DNA of 38,318 nucleotides from Actinomycetota bacterium. GTDB lineage: Bacteria > Actinomycetota > Humimicrobiia > Humimicrobiales > Humimicrobiaceae. This document shows positions 31,037 to 38,318 of the stretch, one piece after another (position 1 is the first letter of the stretch; each line of letters begins with the position of its first letter). Where the stretch lies: contig PWSB01000237.1 of NCBI GenBank assembly GCA_003563375.1, positions 1 through 38,318 on the forward strand. Reading direction: 5' to 3'. Position numbers and translations under genes: made by a program. Under the pieces are notes generated by a model. It made no database searches. It worked only from the letters and a program-made list of their open reading frames with translations, and had not been told where the DNA came from.

Positions 31037-31825
31037 ATGTTGGAAAACCAGGCCGGTCCAAATAAAAAATCGAATGTAAAAATCCCGGTAAGGATCGCCG
31101 TCTATGATAACCTGAAGAGCATACCCCGGGTAGTAGAGATGGACTTTGATAATGTATCAGCCTTTATAGATGAATCCTCTCAAAGGACCTATACCCTTTC
31201 TCACCAGGCCGGAGGCCAGATCCCATATACCATAATAAGGGAGATAATTGAAAATCTTATACATGCAGAATTTTGTGAGATTATCATCACCGTCCTGGAC
31301 GGGGGAAACCATATCATCATCTCAGACCAGGGGCCCGGTATAGAAAATAAAGACAAGGCTTTCCTGCCCGGGTTTACCTCAGCCACCAGAAAGATGAAGG
31401 AATATATAAGGGGGGTTGGGTCAGGCCTGCCTATCGTAAAGGAGACCATAACTTTTTCAGGAGGGTCGATAGATATAACTGATAATATAAAGAGGGGGAC
31501 AGTGGTCTCTTTGAAAATAGATTCACCAAAGGAAGGCCAAAAAAAAGAACCTGTACCTTCAGATGAGACAAAAAAGAAACCGGAAACAGATTTCGGTGAT
31601 CTGAAACTAACCATTAGGCAGAAAAAATTGCTCTCCCTTATTTTGGAAATGGAGGAAGCAGGGCCTTCAAAGATTTCAAATGAACTAAACTTCAGCCTTT
31701 CTACTTCTTATAGGGAACTGATATTTTTAGAGAATAAAAAGCTGGTTGCCTCAAGCAGCTCGGGGAAAAGAAGATTAACCGAAAAAGGCATTAAATATCT
31801 TGAATATTATTCAAATAATTTTTAA
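31037..31825 (+). CDS. GHKL-type ATP-binding protein with C-terminal winged helix, upstream of dnaA
   Basis: The 262-residue protein has a GHKL ATPase core: N-box REIIENLIHA (E72, N73), G1-box DQGPGI (97-102) and G2-box RGVGSGLPIVK (125-135), ending at GTVVSLKI (164-171). A charged linker (about 172-190, Lys/Pro/Glu-rich) leads to a winged helix (about 191-262) with recognition-helix-like SLSTSYRELIFLEN and wing SSSSGKRRLTEKG. There is no DHp domain, phospho-accepting His, sensor or membrane segment, so it is not an ordinary histidine kinase. It lies 12 bp upstream of dnaA under a promoter inside the origin. An ATP-responsive DNA-binding regulator of initiation or of dnaA is the obvious hypothesis. 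I know no named function. Confidence 0.8.
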   Translation: MLENQAGPNKKSNVKIPVRIAVYDNLKSIPRVVEMDFDNVSAFIDESSQRTYTLSHQAGGQIPYTIIREIIENLIHAEFCEIIITVLDGGNHIIISDQGPGIENKDKAFLPGFTSATRKMKEYIRGVGSGLPIVKETITFSGGSIDITDNIKRGTVVSLKIDSPKEGQKKEPVPSDETKKKPETDFGDLKLTIRQKKLLSLILEMEEAGPSKISNELNFSLSTSYRELIFLENKKLVASSSSGKRRLTEKGIKYLEYYSNNF

Positions 31826-31837
31826 TATGATTCTATC

Positions 31838-33193
31838 ATGAATAACTTGGCTGATTCCTGGAAATCAATATTAGAAGATATTAAAGATAGCATAAATACT
31901 CCCACTTATAAGACGTGGTTTGAGCATGTCTATCCGATATCATATGAGGAAAACTGCCTTACCCTCTCTGTAAACAGCCAGTTTGCCAAAGAATGGCTGG
32001 AGACAAGGTACAATAAAATAATAAATGATTCCATAAGGAAAAATATAGATAAAAATTGTAAGCTTAAAATCATAGTAAATCCAAAAAAAGGCCATCATTT
32101 AAATGAAAGCGACCTTATTCCTGAAATAAATACAGAACCTCGAGAACAGGTTGAGAAGACGGCAAGCTCGATGTTTAACACCAAGTACAGTTTTGAGACC
32201 TTTGTAATAGGAAGCGGAAACAGGTTTTCACATGCGGCAGCACTTGCAGTCAGTGAAAACCCAGGAAAAGCCTATAATCCTCTATTTATATACGGCGGGG
32301 TAGGGCTTGGCAAAACCCATCTGCTGCATGCTATAGGGCAATACCTTACCCAGATATATCCAGACCTGACAGTAAAATATGTCTCTGCAGAAAAGTTTTT
32401 AAATGATTTTATCAATGCTCTAAGAGACAAGACAGTCCTGACTTTCAAGGATTACTATAGAAACAACGATGTTCTTTTAGTGGATGACATACAGTTTTTG
32501 GAGGAAAAGGAGGCAAGCCAGGAAGAATTTTTCCATACCTTTAATGCCTTGCATGATACCAACAGGCAAATAGTGCTTTCAAGTGACAGGAAACCCAAAG
32601 ACATCTCTTCTTTGGAGGAGAGGCTGAGATCCCGTTTTGAGTGGGGCTTGGTGACTGATATACAGCCTCCTGATTTTGAGACGAGGTTTGCAATCCTTAA
32701 GAAATACTCTGAAAGAGAGAAAATAATTGTATCGGATGATATCCTGTCCCTTATTGCCAGCAGAATAACTTCCAATATAAGAGAGCTTGAGGGGGCTCTT
32801 ACCAGGGTAGTGGCTTTTTCGTCTCTTACAAGGTCAAAACCTGATGTAGAGATTGCCAAAAATGTGTTAAGGGATATTCTTCCAGACAACAGCGAGCAAA
32901 AGATAAATATACCAAGAATCATAAAAGAAGTTTCCAAATATTTTTCTATACCCATAAACACCCTTACCGGCAGCAAGAGAAATAAGTTCGTCTCCCATGC
33001 AAGGCAGCTTGCCATGTACCTTTCCAGAGAGCTTACCAGCAATTCGCTGCCAAAGATCGGGACAGCTTTTGGGAACCGGGACCATGCCACGGTCATATAT
33101 GCTATATCAAAGATATCAGAGCTTATAAACCAGGATCAGGAAGTCTATAAGCAGATCCAGCAGATAACCAATAATATAAAAAGAAACCCTTAA
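31838..33193 (+). CDS. dnaA: Chromosomal replication initiator DnaA
   Basis: The 451-residue protein has all four domains: an N-terminal domain (SWKSILEDIKDSINTPTYKTWF), a short linker, the AAA+ domain with Walker A GGVGLGKTHLL, Walker B LLVDDIQFL and sensor segment VLSSDRKPKDI, and the DNA-binding domain IV with FGNRDHATVIYAISKI. The signature loop reads DHATV where E. coli has DHTTV. Nearby box-like repeats read TTATCAACA. There is no strong Shine-Dalgarno; the start lies 12 bp after the ATPase gene. Confidence 0.97.
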   Translation: MNNLADSWKSILEDIKDSINTPTYKTWFEHVYPISYEENCLTLSVNSQFAKEWLETRYNKIINDSIRKNIDKNCKLKIIVNPKKGHHLNESDLIPEINTEPREQVEKTASSMFNTKYSFETFVIGSGNRFSHAAALAVSENPGKAYNPLFIYGGVGLGKTHLLHAIGQYLTQIYPDLTVKYVSAEKFLNDFINALRDKTVLTFKDYYRNNDVLLVDDIQFLEEKEASQEEFFHTFNALHDTNRQIVLSSDRKPKDISSLEERLRSRFEWGLVTDIQPPDFETRFAILKKYSEREKIIVSDDILSLIASRITSNIRELEGALTRVVAFSSLTRSKPDVEIAKNVLRDILPDNSEQKINIPRIIKEVSKYFSIPINTLTGSKRNKFVSHARQLAMYLSRELTSNSLPKIGTAFGNRDHATVIYAISKISELINQDQEVYKQIQQITNNIKRNP

Positions 33194-33477
33194 AAACTTT
33201 GATTGTTGAATGTATTGTTTATAACCCCCAGTTTTTGTCAACATTTCTATATTTTACGGTAAATAAAAAAGGATTGTTTTTTAGTAGTGTATAAATGCCT
33301 TTTTTATCAACACAGTTTTTGGCCTTTATCAACACACTGTTCTTGGCCACATCGAGGGTTTATAATGCTTCTTAACAGTTTAAACACCTTCTATATATTT
33401 ATTACTAAAGTTATTTAAATAAATAAATATATATAATAGAATGGTTGATAATTAAGCAATTTAAAAAGAGGTTGGAA
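33194..33477. other. dnaA-dnaN intergenic region with DnaA-box-like repeats
   Basis: About 280 bp without a gene, AT-rich, with TTATCAACA on the plus strand at 33304-33312 and 33326-33334, a relative TTGTCAACA at 33235-33243, and TTATCAACC on the minus strand at 33443-33451. TATAAT at 33432-33437 with a poor -35 may be the dnaN promoter; the minus-strand box lies at its start site and could give DnaA control. The region probably forms the second half of a bipartite origin. Confidence 0.75.
33303..33347 (+). repeat. Tandem imperfect repeat carrying two DnaA-box-like sequences
   Basis: Two copies of a unit TTTATCAACACA...TGGCC (first about 33303-33324, second about 33325-33347) follow one another at a 22-bp step between boxes, two helical turns, so both boxes face the same side of the helix. 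Confidence 0.7.
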
Positions 33478-34587
33478 ATGAAAATAGAGACCACCAGGGG
33501 CAATCTGTTAGATGCAGTACTTTTTACTAGCCGGATAATTTCTTCTAAACCCACAAATTACATCCTAAACGGGATAATGCTTGATGCTGATAAAGCACTT
33601 AAGATCCACAGTACAGACCTTGAGACAAATATTGAAAAAAATATTAAGGTAAATGTCCTTGAAAAAGGCAAAATTGTTGTCCCATCCAAGATATTTATAA
33701 ATATCTTAAAAAATTTCCCGGAAGCAAAGGTGGTACTTGAACTGAATAAGGAAACAAACCAACTTAGAATCACCTGCCAAAAAGCAGTATTTACCTTAAA
33801 CCTGTTTCCTTTGCAAGAATTTCCAAATTTTCCAGAGATTAAAAAGGATAATGTCTTTGAGATACCTATAAATAAATTTAAAAGCCTGATAGATAAAATC
33901 CAGAGGTCAATTTCTGCAGACGAAGGAAGAATAATACTTACCGGGGTTTTATGCAGCATAGGCAAAAATAAAATAACCATGATATCTACCGACAGCTACA
34001 GGCTTTCTTACATCCAAGAGGAAATAGAATTTGAAAACGGAAGCCATTCGGTAGTAATCCCCGGCAAAACACTTGACAATATCTTAAAGCTTGGAACAGA
34101 AAACCAACCGCTGGAGATAAACATAGAGCCAAACCAGGTAAGTTTTGGAATAAAAGACGAAGACGGCCAAGAAACACTGATAACCTCCAGGCTGCTTTCA
34201 GGCAAATTCCCGGAATACAGCCAGCTGCTTCCCAAAAACATACAGCATAATATTGTATTAGAAAAAGAAAAAATACTAGAGGTGGTGAAGAGAATCTCTT
34301 CTATTTCCCATGAAAATCTGCCAATAAAAATGAAGGCCGGTTCAGGGAAGATAGTTGTTTCCATGGATATAAAAGAGGTGGGAAGCGCAAGTGAAGAATT
34401 TGAAGTAGCCTATGGGGAAGAGGAAATAGACATAGCTTTCAATCCCCATTTTCTTGTGGATGGAATAAACACTATAGAAGGAAAAAACCTGATACTGAGC
34501 ATAGAGGAGACCTTAAAACCGGTCCTTTTAAAACCCGACGGGAGAGAAAACTTTTTTTACCTTCTCATGCCCATAAGGATATCTTAA
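33478..34587 (+). CDS. dnaN: DNA polymerase III beta sliding clamp
   Basis: DnaN is the ring-shaped processivity clamp. The 369-residue protein begins MKIETTRGNLLDAVLFTSRI and shows the three-domain clamp pattern, including LPLQEFPNFPEI-like segments (residues about 113-121), TDSYRLSY (about 172) and the C-terminal LLMPIRIS. The ATG at 33478 has AGAGG upstream; an earlier in-frame TTG lacks support. It leads directly into the pantothenate genes after 8 nt. Confidence 0.95.
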   Translation: MKIETTRGNLLDAVLFTSRIISSKPTNYILNGIMLDADKALKIHSTDLETNIEKNIKVNVLEKGKIVVPSKIFINILKNFPEAKVVLELNKETNQLRITCQKAVFTLNLFPLQEFPNFPEIKKDNVFEIPINKFKSLIDKIQRSISADEGRIILTGVLCSIGKNKITMISTDSYRLSYIQEEIEFENGSHSVVIPGKTLDNILKLGTENQPLEINIEPNQVSFGIKDEDGQETLITSRLLSGKFPEYSQLLPKNIQHNIVLEKEKILEVVKRISSISHENLPIKMKAGSGKIVVSMDIKEVGSASEEFEVAYGEEEIDIAFNPHFLVDGINTIEGKNLILSIEETLKPVLLKPDGRENFFYLLMPIRIS

Positions 34588-34595
34588 GGAATAAA

Positions 34596-35501
34596 ATGGA
34601 ACCTATTAATGTATCAATCATAGGAGCCGGCAGGGTTGGTTCGACCATTGCCTATGTATTAAAAAAGTCAAAAAATGAAAATATAATTCTAGGGTGTATC
34701 GGCAGCAGGACAAAAGATTCCCTTGATAGTGCAAAAAGGCTCCTCGGCCCGGAAAGCAATGATATTATATTTACCACAGACCTAATCGAATGTGCCGGGG
34801 CAGCTGACTGTCTGCTTTTGGCTACACCAGATGATTCTATTGAAAAAGTAACAGTTGGTATTTTTAGTAAAATCAAAAAATATCATCAAAAATATGTTAT
34901 CCATTTCAGCGGATCAAAATCATTGAAAGTTCTGCAAAAAGCTAAGGAGGCAGGAGCTTTGACAGGCTGTATGCATCCGGTAAAATCTTTTGCTTCCGTC
35001 AAGGAAGCTGTTAAGACCATAAAGGGCACTGTATTTGGAATAACCTACAACGACAGCAAAGTAAAGGAATTGATGAGTGCATTCATTGAAATAATGGAGG
35101 GCAGTTCCATAGAGGTGGCTGACCAAAAAAAACCCATCTATCATGCAGCCTGCTGCGTGGCTTCAAATTATTTGGTGGCCTTGATGGATTATGCAGCAGA
35201 CCTTAACAGGGCAATCGGGATAAAGCCCCAAGATTCGGTCAGAGCCTTGATGGGCCTAGTGGGAGGGACTGTTGATAACATAAAGAAAATGGGTACAAAA
35301 AAATCTTTGACCGGCCCTATTGCAAGAGGTGATGTGGGCACCATAGAAGAACATTTAGAAAACTTTGAAGAAAATGATATAGACCAGAAGATTTATAGGA
35401 CCATGGGAATAAAGACTTCGCAGATTGCCTACCAGAATGGCTGGATAGAGAAAAAAGTTTATCAAAACCTAATTAAAATATTGGAGGCCGACAATAAATG
35501 A
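34596..35501 (+). CDS. panG: Probable ketopantoate reductase of the PanG (Rossmann/DUF2520) type
   Basis: The 301-residue protein has an N-terminal NAD(P)-binding fold with VSIIGAGRVGSTIAYVL, LLLATPDDSI and the family block ALTGCMHPVKSF, then an all-helical DUF2520 domain (CCVASNYLVALMDYA, GLVGGTVDNI, LTGPIARGD). DUF2520 proteins lie beside panB/C/D in many genomes. A PanG ketopantoate reductase has been described in Francisella and Enterococcus, which to my knowledge belongs to this family. It overlaps panB by 4 nt (ATGA), so ketopantoate to pantoate is the best guess. PanE or IlvC elsewhere could share the role. Confidence 0.7.
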   Translation: MEPINVSIIGAGRVGSTIAYVLKKSKNENIILGCIGSRTKDSLDSAKRLLGPESNDIIFTTDLIECAGAADCLLLATPDDSIEKVTVGIFSKIKKYHQKYVIHFSGSKSLKVLQKAKEAGALTGCMHPVKSFASVKEAVKTIKGTVFGITYNDSKVKELMSAFIEIMEGSSIEVADQKKPIYHAACCVASNYLVALMDYAADLNRAIGIKPQDSVRALMGLVGGTVDNIKKMGTKKSLTGPIARGDVGTIEEHLENFEENDIDQKIYRTMGIKTSQIAYQNGWIEKKVYQNLIKILEADNK

Positions 35502-36301
35502 AACCAAAAAAAATTACCGTAAACACATTGATGGAAATGAAAAAAAATGGTGAAAAGATAACCATGCTTACTGCATATGACTATTTGATGGCCTCCCTTT
35601 TGGATCAAAGCGGTATCGAGGTAATATTAGTCGGGGATTCTCTGGGAAATGTAGTTTTAGGGTATGAAAACACATTACCGGTCACCATGGATGACATGGT
35701 ACACCATTGCAGCTCGGTAACCCGAGGCGCCAAGAATGCAATGGTAGTAGGAGATATGCCTTTTATGTCCTATCAGGTAAGCCCCGAACAGGCAGTCGAA
35801 AATGCAGGATGGCTCTTAAAAGAAAGCGGGGTACAGGCCATCAAGCTTGAAGGAGGGGACGAGGTTTTAGAGAGCATAAAAAAAATTGTAAAAGCAGGGA
35901 TCCCGGTTATGGGACATCTGGGACTGACACCGCAATCCATAAACAAGTTTGGGGGATACGGGGTTAGGGGAGAAGCTGAAGAAGAAGCAAAAGCTATGAT
36001 CACCGATGCAAAACGCCTTGAGGCCGCTGGAGCGTTTTCTATTGTCCTTGAAAAAGTTCCTGCAGGGCTGGCAAAAGAGATAACCCAGAACTTGGCCATT
36101 CCGACCATAGGCATAGGCGCAGGCGCCGATTGCGATGGTCAGGTATTGGTGACCCATGACATGCTGGGGATGTTTGAAAAGTTTAAGCCAAAGTTCTCTA
36201 AAAGATATGCAGAAATGGCAAAGGACATGAAAAAATGCTACAAACAATACATAAACGAGGTAAAGGATAAGAAATTCCCCACAGAAGACTATTCTTTTTG
36301 A
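35498..36301 (+). CDS. panB: Ketopantoate hydroxymethyltransferase
   Basis: PanB transfers a one-carbon unit from methylene-tetrahydrofolate to ketoisovalerate. The 267-residue barrel has the metal ligands in LVGDSLGNVVLG and VGDMPFMSY, the KLEGG segment (about residue 113), GHLGLTPQ and the catalytic VLEKVP (about 187). Length is standard. It overlaps the PanG-type gene by 4 nt and is followed by panC after 1 nt. Confidence 0.95.
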   Translation: MKPKKITVNTLMEMKKNGEKITMLTAYDYLMASLLDQSGIEVILVGDSLGNVVLGYENTLPVTMDDMVHHCSSVTRGAKNAMVVGDMPFMSYQVSPEQAVENAGWLLKESGVQAIKLEGGDEVLESIKKIVKAGIPVMGHLGLTPQSINKFGGYGVRGEAEEEAKAMITDAKRLEAAGAFSIVLEKVPAGLAKEITQNLAIPTIGIGAGADCDGQVLVTHDMLGMFEKFKPKFSKRYAEMAKDMKKCYKQYINEVKDKKFPTEDYSF

Positions 36302-36302
36302 C

Positions 36303-37157
36303 ATGAAAGTAATTACCGGTATAGACCAAACCAAAAAAATTGTAAGCCTTATCAAGGAAAAAAAACTAACCATAGCATTGGTCCCCACCATGGGCTACCT
36401 CCACCAGGGCCATCTTAGCCTGATGAGGGAGGCTAAAAAAAAGGCAGATTTACTTTTTATAAGTATATTTGTCAACCCTGCCCAGTTCGGTCCATCAGAG
36501 GATTTTGAAAAATATCCCAGGGATTTTAACAGGGACCGCAGACTTGCTGAACAGGAAGGGGTTAGCTATATATTCCATCCTGACGCCCAGGAGATGTACG
36601 GCGGGGATTTTAAGACTTTTGTCCAGGTAGAAGAACTGGATTCTATAATGTGCGGCCAGAGAAGGCCAGGCCACTTTAGGGGAGTATGTACGGTAGTATT
36701 GAAGCTTTTTAATATTATTAAGCCCGATATTGCAGTTTTTGGCCAAAAAGATTATCAACAGCTGGCTATATTGAAAAAAATGAGCAAGGATTTGAACCTG
36801 GATGTTAAAATATCAGCTATAGAGACAGTTCGGGAAAATGATGGACTGGCAGTAAGTTCCAGGAACAAGTATCTGGACCCTAGACAAAGAGAGAATGCTC
36901 CAGTGCTTTATAAAAGCCTCAAAGCTGCAGAAGAAGCACTGAGGAAGGGCTTTGGGATCCAGAGGGCCGAAAAGGAGGCATGCAGGTTGCTGGAGGCCAA
37001 TGATTTTGTAAAGGGGATTGACTATCTTGATATCAGGGATGCCCGGACCCTGGGCCCTGTCTTAGATAAAAAAAACAAAAGTGATATACTTATTGCTGGA
37101 GCCATACAGATAGGGGATACCCGATTGATAGATAATATAATATACAGGAGAAGTTAA
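36303..37157 (+). CDS. panC: Pantothenate synthetase
   Basis: PanC joins pantoate and beta-alanine with ATP. The nucleotidyl-transferase motifs are clear: PTMGYLHQGHLSLM (HxGH type), FVNPAQFG, DIAVFGQKDYQQL and the KMSKS-equivalent VSSRNKYL (about residue 187). Length of 284 is standard. It starts 1 nt after the panB stop and is followed by panD after 3 nt. Confidence 0.96.
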   Translation: MKVITGIDQTKKIVSLIKEKKLTIALVPTMGYLHQGHLSLMREAKKKADLLFISIFVNPAQFGPSEDFEKYPRDFNRDRRLAEQEGVSYIFHPDAQEMYGGDFKTFVQVEELDSIMCGQRRPGHFRGVCTVVLKLFNIIKPDIAVFGQKDYQQLAILKKMSKDLNLDVKISAIETVRENDGLAVSSRNKYLDPRQRENAPVLYKSLKAAEEALRKGFGIQRAEKEACRLLEANDFVKGIDYLDIRDARTLGPVLDKKNKSDILIAGAIQIGDTRLIDNIIYRRS

Positions 37158-37160
37158 GAT

Positions 37161-37544
37161 TTGAATATAACCATATTAAAAAGCAAGATCCACAGAGCCA
37201 AGGTAACAGGTGCGCACATCCATTATATGGGGAGCATAACCATTGACCCCAAGATAATGAAACGTGCTGATATCCTGCCTTATGAGCAGGTCATGGTAGT
37301 GAGCCTAGACAGCGGTGAGAGGCTTGTCACCTATGCCATAGAAGGAGAGAGGGGCAGCAGGCAGATCTGTTTAAACGGCGCTGCAGCCAGAAAGATAATG
37401 GAAGGGGACAGGATAATAATCATGTCCTTTGCTTCAATAGAAGAAGACAAGGCAGCAGGACATAAGCCTAAAATAATAATCTTGGACGAAGAAAACCAGA
37501 TCATAGACCAAGAATACCATCTTGATGACAATGACCAGTGTTAA
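37161..37544 (+). CDS. panD: Aspartate 1-decarboxylase proenzyme
   Basis: PanD makes beta-alanine from aspartate through a pyruvoyl group formed by self-cleavage at a Gly-Ser bond, present here as HYMGSITID (Gly24-Ser25). Lys9 in LKSKIHRAKVTG and LNGAAARK, FASIEED complete the family pattern. The 127-residue length is normal. The start is TTG at 37161 with AGGAG 11-12 nt upstream. The lipoprotein gene overlaps its 3' end by 14 nt. Confidence 0.95.
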   Translation: MNITILKSKIHRAKVTGAHIHYMGSITIDPKIMKRADILPYEQVMVVSLDSGERLVTYAIEGERGSRQICLNGAAARKIMEGDRIIIMSFASIEEDKAAGHKPKIIILDEENQIIDQEYHLDDNDQC

Positions 37545-38318
37545 AATCATTTCCCTAATTTTTTTTATAATCTGTTCAGCCTTCATTTTTTCATGCACAA
37601 ATGAAGCTGACACACAAAATGTAGATAAAGTACCGGAGAGGCAGCACGAACCCCTTTATTATTTTGACCATACAGTCATAGATATAGAAAAGACTGATGG
37701 TCTGGATTTGAGGTTTAAAAATCTAAACCTTGTCCTTGATATGTACGGCAACCTTATATTGATGGGAGAGATCGAAAACAAATCCCCTATAGCCAAACAG
37801 GACATAACACTCACCTTTGATTTTTTTGGCAGCCACGGCCAAAATATTTTTTCCATGGAAAAACGCAGCAAAATAAGGTATTTGTTAAGCGGCCAAACTA
37901 AACCCTTCCGCCAGATAGTTGACGAAAAAGACAGGTATATAGACATAGATGCTGTAAAAGTAGGGGTAAACTTCAAAAATTACAATGACCGCCCCAGGGG
38001 GAATGCGGTAGTAGAACAGGAGAGATTTTATTATAACGGAAGGTATCTTGTAATCGAGGGCCAGGTGGCAAATCTTGGTATGCGAAAGATAGAAGACATT
38101 GTATTGCTGGCTACGTTTTATGATTACCAGAACAGGGTGGTATTTATAAGGGAGTGTTACCTGCCCCTAAATGAACTAGGTCCCCAGGAAAGGCAGCCAT
38201 ATGAATTAAAAATATTATTAGATCCATATCTTCCTGATTTTACTAGCTACAGTTTTTCTGTGTTCTTCAAGGATACGATAAGTATTGAGCCCGAGCTTGA
38301 CTTGGATGATGAAATAGG
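37531..38318 (+). CDS. Predicted lipoprotein with FxLYD-like repeats (partial, runs off the end)
   Basis: From the ATG at 37531 an open frame continues to the window end (262 codons). It begins MTSVKIISLIFFIICSAFIF followed by SC, a type II signal peptide with a lipidated cysteine near residue 22. The mature part contains two beta-rich stretches of similar layout (LVLDMYGNLILMGEIENKSPIAKQ at about residue 70; YLVIEGQVANLGMRKIEDI at about 172), like FxLYD or DUF3426 domains that describe how a quantity differs between free and bound segments of secreted proteins. It overlaps panD by 14 nt. The function is unknown and the C-terminus is not seen. Confidence 0.7.
   Translation, partial: MTSVKIISLIFFIICSAFIFSCTNEADTQNVDKVPERQHEPLYYFDHTVIDIEKTDGLDLRFKNLNLVLDMYGNLILMGEIENKSPIAKQDITLTFDFFGSHGQNIFSMEKRSKIRYLLSGQTKPFRQIVDEKDRYIDIDAVKVGVNFKNYNDRPRGNAVVEQERFYYNGRYLVIEGQVANLGMRKIEDIVLLATFYDYQNRVVFIRECYLPLNELGPQERQPYELKILLDPYLPDFTSYSFSVFFKDTISIEPELDLDDEI

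Noticed and set aside
32455..33096. 213-codon open frame antisense to dnaA
   Set aside because: It lies entirely within dnaA and reflects dnaA codon use; the product looks low-complexity and has no recognisable domain.
35773..36391. Antisense open frames across panB/panC
   Set aside because: panB and panC are complete and well matched on the plus strand; the antisense products have no motif.
1..38318. CRISPR array, insertion sequence, prophage, rRNA or tRNA genes
   Set aside because: No regularly spaced repeats, transposase, integrase, phage gene or RNA-gene signature was seen in the window.

Overview
The window is a stretch of bacterial chromosome, AT-rich and densely coding, built around a replication origin. 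The diagnostic run is rpmH-rnpA-yidD-yidC-jag-mnmE-mnmG(x2)-rsmG-parA-parB on the minus strand, then an AT-rich origin segment (about 30.6-31.0 kb), then an ATPase gene, dnaA, a second box-bearing gap and dnaN on the plus strand. Transcription diverges from the origin, as expected for co-orientation with both forks. Origin chemistry is visible directly: DnaA-box-like 9-mers of the form TTATCAACA, two perfect 16-bp parS sites, and two TTGATA-N17-TATAAT promoters facing outward. YidC has no large periplasmic domain, and an orphan GlnR-like regulator sits beside a GSI-alpha-type glnA. Together these suggest a Terrabacteria (Gram-positive-side) lineage, possibly a deep, uncultured, low-GC actinobacterial-type anaerobe. 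The sequence alone does not fix the taxon.

Left part (1-9.9 kb) is metabolic. Divergent larC and larE belong to the nickel-pincer cofactor pathway of lactate racemase-type enzymes, and larE is coupled to an MFS transporter. A minus-strand group of four xylose-isomerase-like TIM-barrel proteins and a PHP phosphoesterase follows, then a divergent inositol-monophosphatase-family gene, a DUF2085 membrane protein and a PAP2-like membrane protein.

Middle part (10-19 kb): a cysteine desulfurase, glutamine-dependent NAD synthetase (apparently starting at AUA), a GlnR-like orphan regulator, a 41-codon remnant of an ammonium transporter, glnA, a stand-alone AsnC/RAM-domain protein, a class II aldolase with a Cys-rich tail, and an Rrf2 regulator divergent from metX-metW.

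Right part (19-38.3 kb): a long minus-strand operon-like series (mnmE to a DUF123 GIY-YIG protein, including lipA) with many 1-46 nt overlaps; ribosomal, RNase P and membrane-insertion genes; the origin; a GHKL-ATPase/winged-helix gene immediately before dnaA; dnaN; a pantothenate operon panG-panB-panC-panD in which a Rossmann/DUF2520 protein probably supplies ketopantoate reductase; and a lipoprotein running off the end.

The best candidate for something undescribed is the GHKL-ATPase/winged-helix gene transcribed from inside the origin in front of dnaA. Other points worth pursuing are the variant DnaA boxes, the tandem mnmG paralogs with parS at both ends of one copy, the AUA start of nadE, and the isomerase cluster that lacks a transporter or kinase.
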